Of a stretch of DNA of 7,236 bases, positions 5,379 through 7,236 are shown one piece after another. The notes under the pieces are model-generated. The model was not told the origin of the DNA. It made no database searches and was given only the letters and a program-made list of their open reading frames with translations. The translations under genes were made by a program, and so were the position numbers. How positions within the stretch are numbered: the first letter of the stretch is position 1; each line of letters begins with the position of its first letter. This DNA is from Candidatus Aminicenantota bacterium (GTDB lineage: Bacteria > Acidobacteriota > Aminicenantia > Aminicenantales > Aminicenantaceae). Location of the stretch: contig WTAW01000283.1 of assembly GCA_013139435.1 (NCBI GenBank), positions 1 to 7,236 of the forward strand. Direction: 5' to 3'.

Positions 5379-6284
5379 ATGAAAAAAACACACTTTCTGT
5401 TTATCACGGCCCTCCTTCTCCCACTTTATCTGGCAGTTGCTGCTGCACCTCAAGAAAATGAGGACACGGAATACGTGGGAGCAGAAACCTGTCTGGAATG
5501 TCATGACAATATGATCAAAAGCCTGGCAAAGACACCACATTTCAAAGCTTCAGCGACAATTGGAGAAACTCACGTGGAGTATTGCGAAGCATGCCATGGT
5601 CCCGGAGGGATCCATCTGGAAGACCCTGAAATCAAGGGTTCTATCCGGAATTTTGTGGAGATGCCTATCGAAGAAACAACCTCGGCTTGCCTGTCCTGCC
5701 ACAGAGACGATCATTTCCTGAAAAAGATTCGGAGAGAAAAACATTACCAGACAGGCGAGTCCTGTCTCTCTTGTCATTCTGTTCACCAAGAGAGACCTGA
5801 GGGGAAACTTCTCGCTCAACGAGCAGAGAGTCTTTGTTTTACATGCCATCAAGACAAGGCTGCAGAATTCAACCTCCCTTACCATCACAAAGTGCAAGAG
5901 GCTCGAATGACATGCTGGTCCTGTCATGATCCCCACAACACAGAAACTTCTATCCAGCGTTTAGGGCACAAGAAAATCAGCGAAAAATGTTTCGAGTGCC
6001 ATCCATCGCAAAGAGGTCCTTTCACTTATGAACATCTCGCTTCGAATGTGGGCACATGTGAAGTTTGTCATCAACCCCATGGTTCTGTAAATGCAAGGCT
6101 CCTTAGGCGTTCAGAGCAATATCTATTGTGTTTGGAATGTCATTCAGGTCAATTACCCGAGGACGGACTCTTCGGCAAAAAGACACCTTCGTTCCATATC
6201 ACGAATGTATCGACATATCAAAACTGCACGATCTGTCATGTGAAGATCCACGGTTCTTACCTAGACCGTTACTTTTTAAGATAG
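5379..6284 (+). CDS. Decahaem c-type cytochrome of the MtrA/DmsE family
   Basis: The protein has 301 residues. A signal peptide (KK at 2-3, hydrophobic 6-22, cleavage near AVAAA at 23) is followed by exactly ten CxxCH motifs with first Cys at 38, 69, 104, 129, 153, 179, 204, 227, 251 and 283. Hallmarks of the MtrA/DmsE/PioA family are present: EYVGAETCLECH, CEACHGPG, CLSCHSVH, CFTCHQDKAAEFNLPYHH, MTCWSCHDPHN, CFECHPSQRGPF, CEVCHQPHGS and the C-terminal CTICHVKIHGS ending in FLR. Length is close to the usual 300-330. In MtrAB the decahaem protein sits inside the outer-membrane barrel and forms a haem wire across the membrane. The next gene, 9 bp downstream, encodes such a barrel. The start could be ATG 5379 or the GTG immediately before it (5376); AAGGAG at 5364-5369 suits both, and ATG is preferred. 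It is probably co-transcribed with the octahaem gene upstream. Confidence 0.93.
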   Translation: MKKTHFLFITALLLPLYLAVAAAPQENEDTEYVGAETCLECHDNMIKSLAKTPHFKASATIGETHVEYCEACHGPGGIHLEDPEIKGSIRNFVEMPIEETTSACLSCHRDDHFLKKIRREKHYQTGESCLSCHSVHQERPEGKLLAQRAESLCFTCHQDKAAEFNLPYHHKVQEARMTCWSCHDPHNTETSIQRLGHKKISEKCFECHPSQRGPFTYEHLASNVGTCEVCHQPHGSVNARLLRRSEQYLLCLECHSGQLPEDGLFGKKTPSFHITNVSTYQNCTICHVKIHGSYLDRYFLR

Positions 6285-6293
6285 GGGGAGACA

Positions 6294-7236
6294 ATGCGAA
6301 AAATTAGGATATGTTTCACATGGATGACCGTGGCTCTTTTTCTTATCTCTGGCTATTCCTTCGGACAGACGATCGTATTCGAAGGGGACAACACAAAAGA
6401 AGAAAATATCTGGGGAAGTTATCTTGTGTCAGGAGCTTTCGGCGTGAGTTACCTCTTCAATGATATCCAGGGTGATAAGAACCTTTTTCTTTCTCAATTC
6501 AACCTCGATCAGGGCGTGAGCATTCCAGAGATCTCTTTACGTGCCTACAGGGCTCCGGAGAAAGACGCATTTCTGGATATCATCACATTAGATGTCACCG
6601 GCTTTGGTGCAGAGCGGTATGGGAGAGCTGCATTCCGGTTGGAGAAGAGGAATTTGTTCTTTTTAGCTGGTGGCTACACTGAACGGAAATACTTCGCCGA
6701 TGTGGCCAGTTTTGTCAACCCGATTTTTAATCCCGAATCCGAAGAAGCTCTCTACCGGAGTTTCCACACTTGGGACACCAAAGAAAAGGTCTTCGACCTC
6801 AACGGAGGATTCAGGGTCACATCTTGGTTGAGTTTTGATGCATTGTGGCAGAGAACCGAACTGGAAGGAGACAGCCTTATTACCCTGCACCTCTTAAACA
6901 ATGAGTTCCCATTGAGCGAACCTATCAATCAGACAAGCAACCTTTTTCGTTTGACAGCTGATTTAAGAATAAAGAATTTTCTCTTCTATAAGATATCCGG
7001 AATTTCTAACACATTTAAGCTGAACCAGACGACCGCCTCAGAAGAGGATAACGTTGGGATTCGAGGGCTCCCGTCCGGCACCTCTTCGATCATGCTGACG
7101 GAACAATCTAGAACAACGGCAGTGGATATGGACACATGGATTATCGATCAATCCCTCCAGATTATCCCGGTCGAAAGGTTATTCCTCGAAGCAAGCTACA
7201 AAAAGAGTCAGACAGAGGGAACGAGTAGGGGCGATG
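6294..7236 (+). CDS. Outer-membrane beta-barrel protein, conduit partner of the decahaem cytochrome (3' end beyond window)
   Basis: The frame is open for 314 codons to the window edge. ATG 6294 follows the decahaem stop by 9 bp, and GGGGGAG at 6284-6290, overlapping that stop codon, serves as ribosome site. A signal peptide (basic residues 2-5, hydrophobic 9-19) probably ends at YSFG before Gln25. The mature part has repeated amphipathic strands ending in aromatic residues and acidic or basic loops: FGVSYLFNDIQGDKN, then FLDIITLDVTGFGAERYGR, FRLEKRNLFFLAGGYTERKYF, FRVTSWLSFDALWQRTELEG and so on. The EGDKN-like turn followed by GxGxxxYxxxxxRLEK is a pattern I associate with barrel proteins next to multiheme cytochromes in Acidobacteria-like genomes. 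No CxxCH or CxxC is seen in the visible part, unlike gammaproteobacterial MtrB with its N-terminal CxxC. Position behind an MtrA-type gene makes an MtrB/DmsF/PioB-like sheath role likely. Only part of the protein can be judged. Confidence 0.85.
   Translation, partial: MRKIRICFTWMTVALFLISGYSFGQTIVFEGDNTKEENIWGSYLVSGAFGVSYLFNDIQGDKNLFLSQFNLDQGVSIPEISLRAYRAPEKDAFLDIITLDVTGFGAERYGRAAFRLEKRNLFFLAGGYTERKYFADVASFVNPIFNPESEEALYRSFHTWDTKEKVFDLNGGFRVTSWLSFDALWQRTELEGDSLITLHLLNNEFPLSEPINQTSNLFRLTADLRIKNFLFYKISGISNTFKLNQTTASEEDNVGIRGLPSGTSSIMLTEQSRTTAVDMDTWIIDQSLQIIPVERLFLEASYKKSQTEGTSRGD

Noticed and set aside
1..7236. tRNA or rRNA genes, CRISPR arrays, insertion sequences, integrase or transposase genes, attachment sites.
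   Set aside because: None was seen. No array-like direct repeats, terminal inverted repeats or mobile-element proteins are present on either strand.

Overview
The window is a dense multiheme c-type cytochrome locus. The six exported proteins carry 36 CxxCH haem-binding motifs in the visible sequence (3, 4, 11, 8, 10 and 0), together with two outer-membrane beta-barrel genes (both cut by the window edges) and one ArsR-type regulator. This gene content points to a Gram-negative anaerobic bacterium that moves electrons across its envelope, i.e. extracellular electron transfer or reduction of an extracellular or insoluble acceptor. Moderate GC coding DNA, AT-rich spacers, AGGAGG ribosome sites and the style of the c554-like and barrel proteins resemble Aminicenantes/Acidobacteriota or related subsurface lineages. 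That placement is an impression, not a demonstrated assignment.

Layout. 1-973 (minus): a barrel-type protein with its own haem motifs, interrupted by a one-base frameshift near 740-752. 974-1094: AT-rich divergent promoter region. 1095-1418 (plus): a small ArsR-family regulator. 1419-1511: promoter with a perfect TATAAT, followed by a 9-7-9 inverted repeat. 1512-2021 (plus): tetrahaem cytochrome c554-like protein. 2050-3963 (minus, convergent): an 11-haem periplasmic domain fused to a five-helix b-type cytochrome, with the architecture of CbcL-like quinol oxidases. 3964-4234: divergent spacer holding a sigma-70-like promoter for the minus gene and a consensus sigma-54 promoter for the plus genes. 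4235-7236 (plus): an operon of an octahaem cytochrome (possibly a lipoprotein), a decahaem MtrA/DmsE-type cytochrome, and an outer-membrane beta-barrel running off the window.

How the genes may work together (inference): the b/c fusion takes electrons from menaquinol at the inner membrane. The tetrahaem protein, or the fusion's own long haem domain, carries them across the periplasm. The decahaem protein, plugged into the 6294 barrel, passes them through the outer membrane as in MtrAB. The octahaem protein is the best candidate for the outer-face cytochrome. The haem-bearing barrel at the left edge may be a second outer-membrane conduit. Regulation appears split: house-keeping-type promoters with inverted repeats for the left-hand genes and sigma-54 for the conduit operon.
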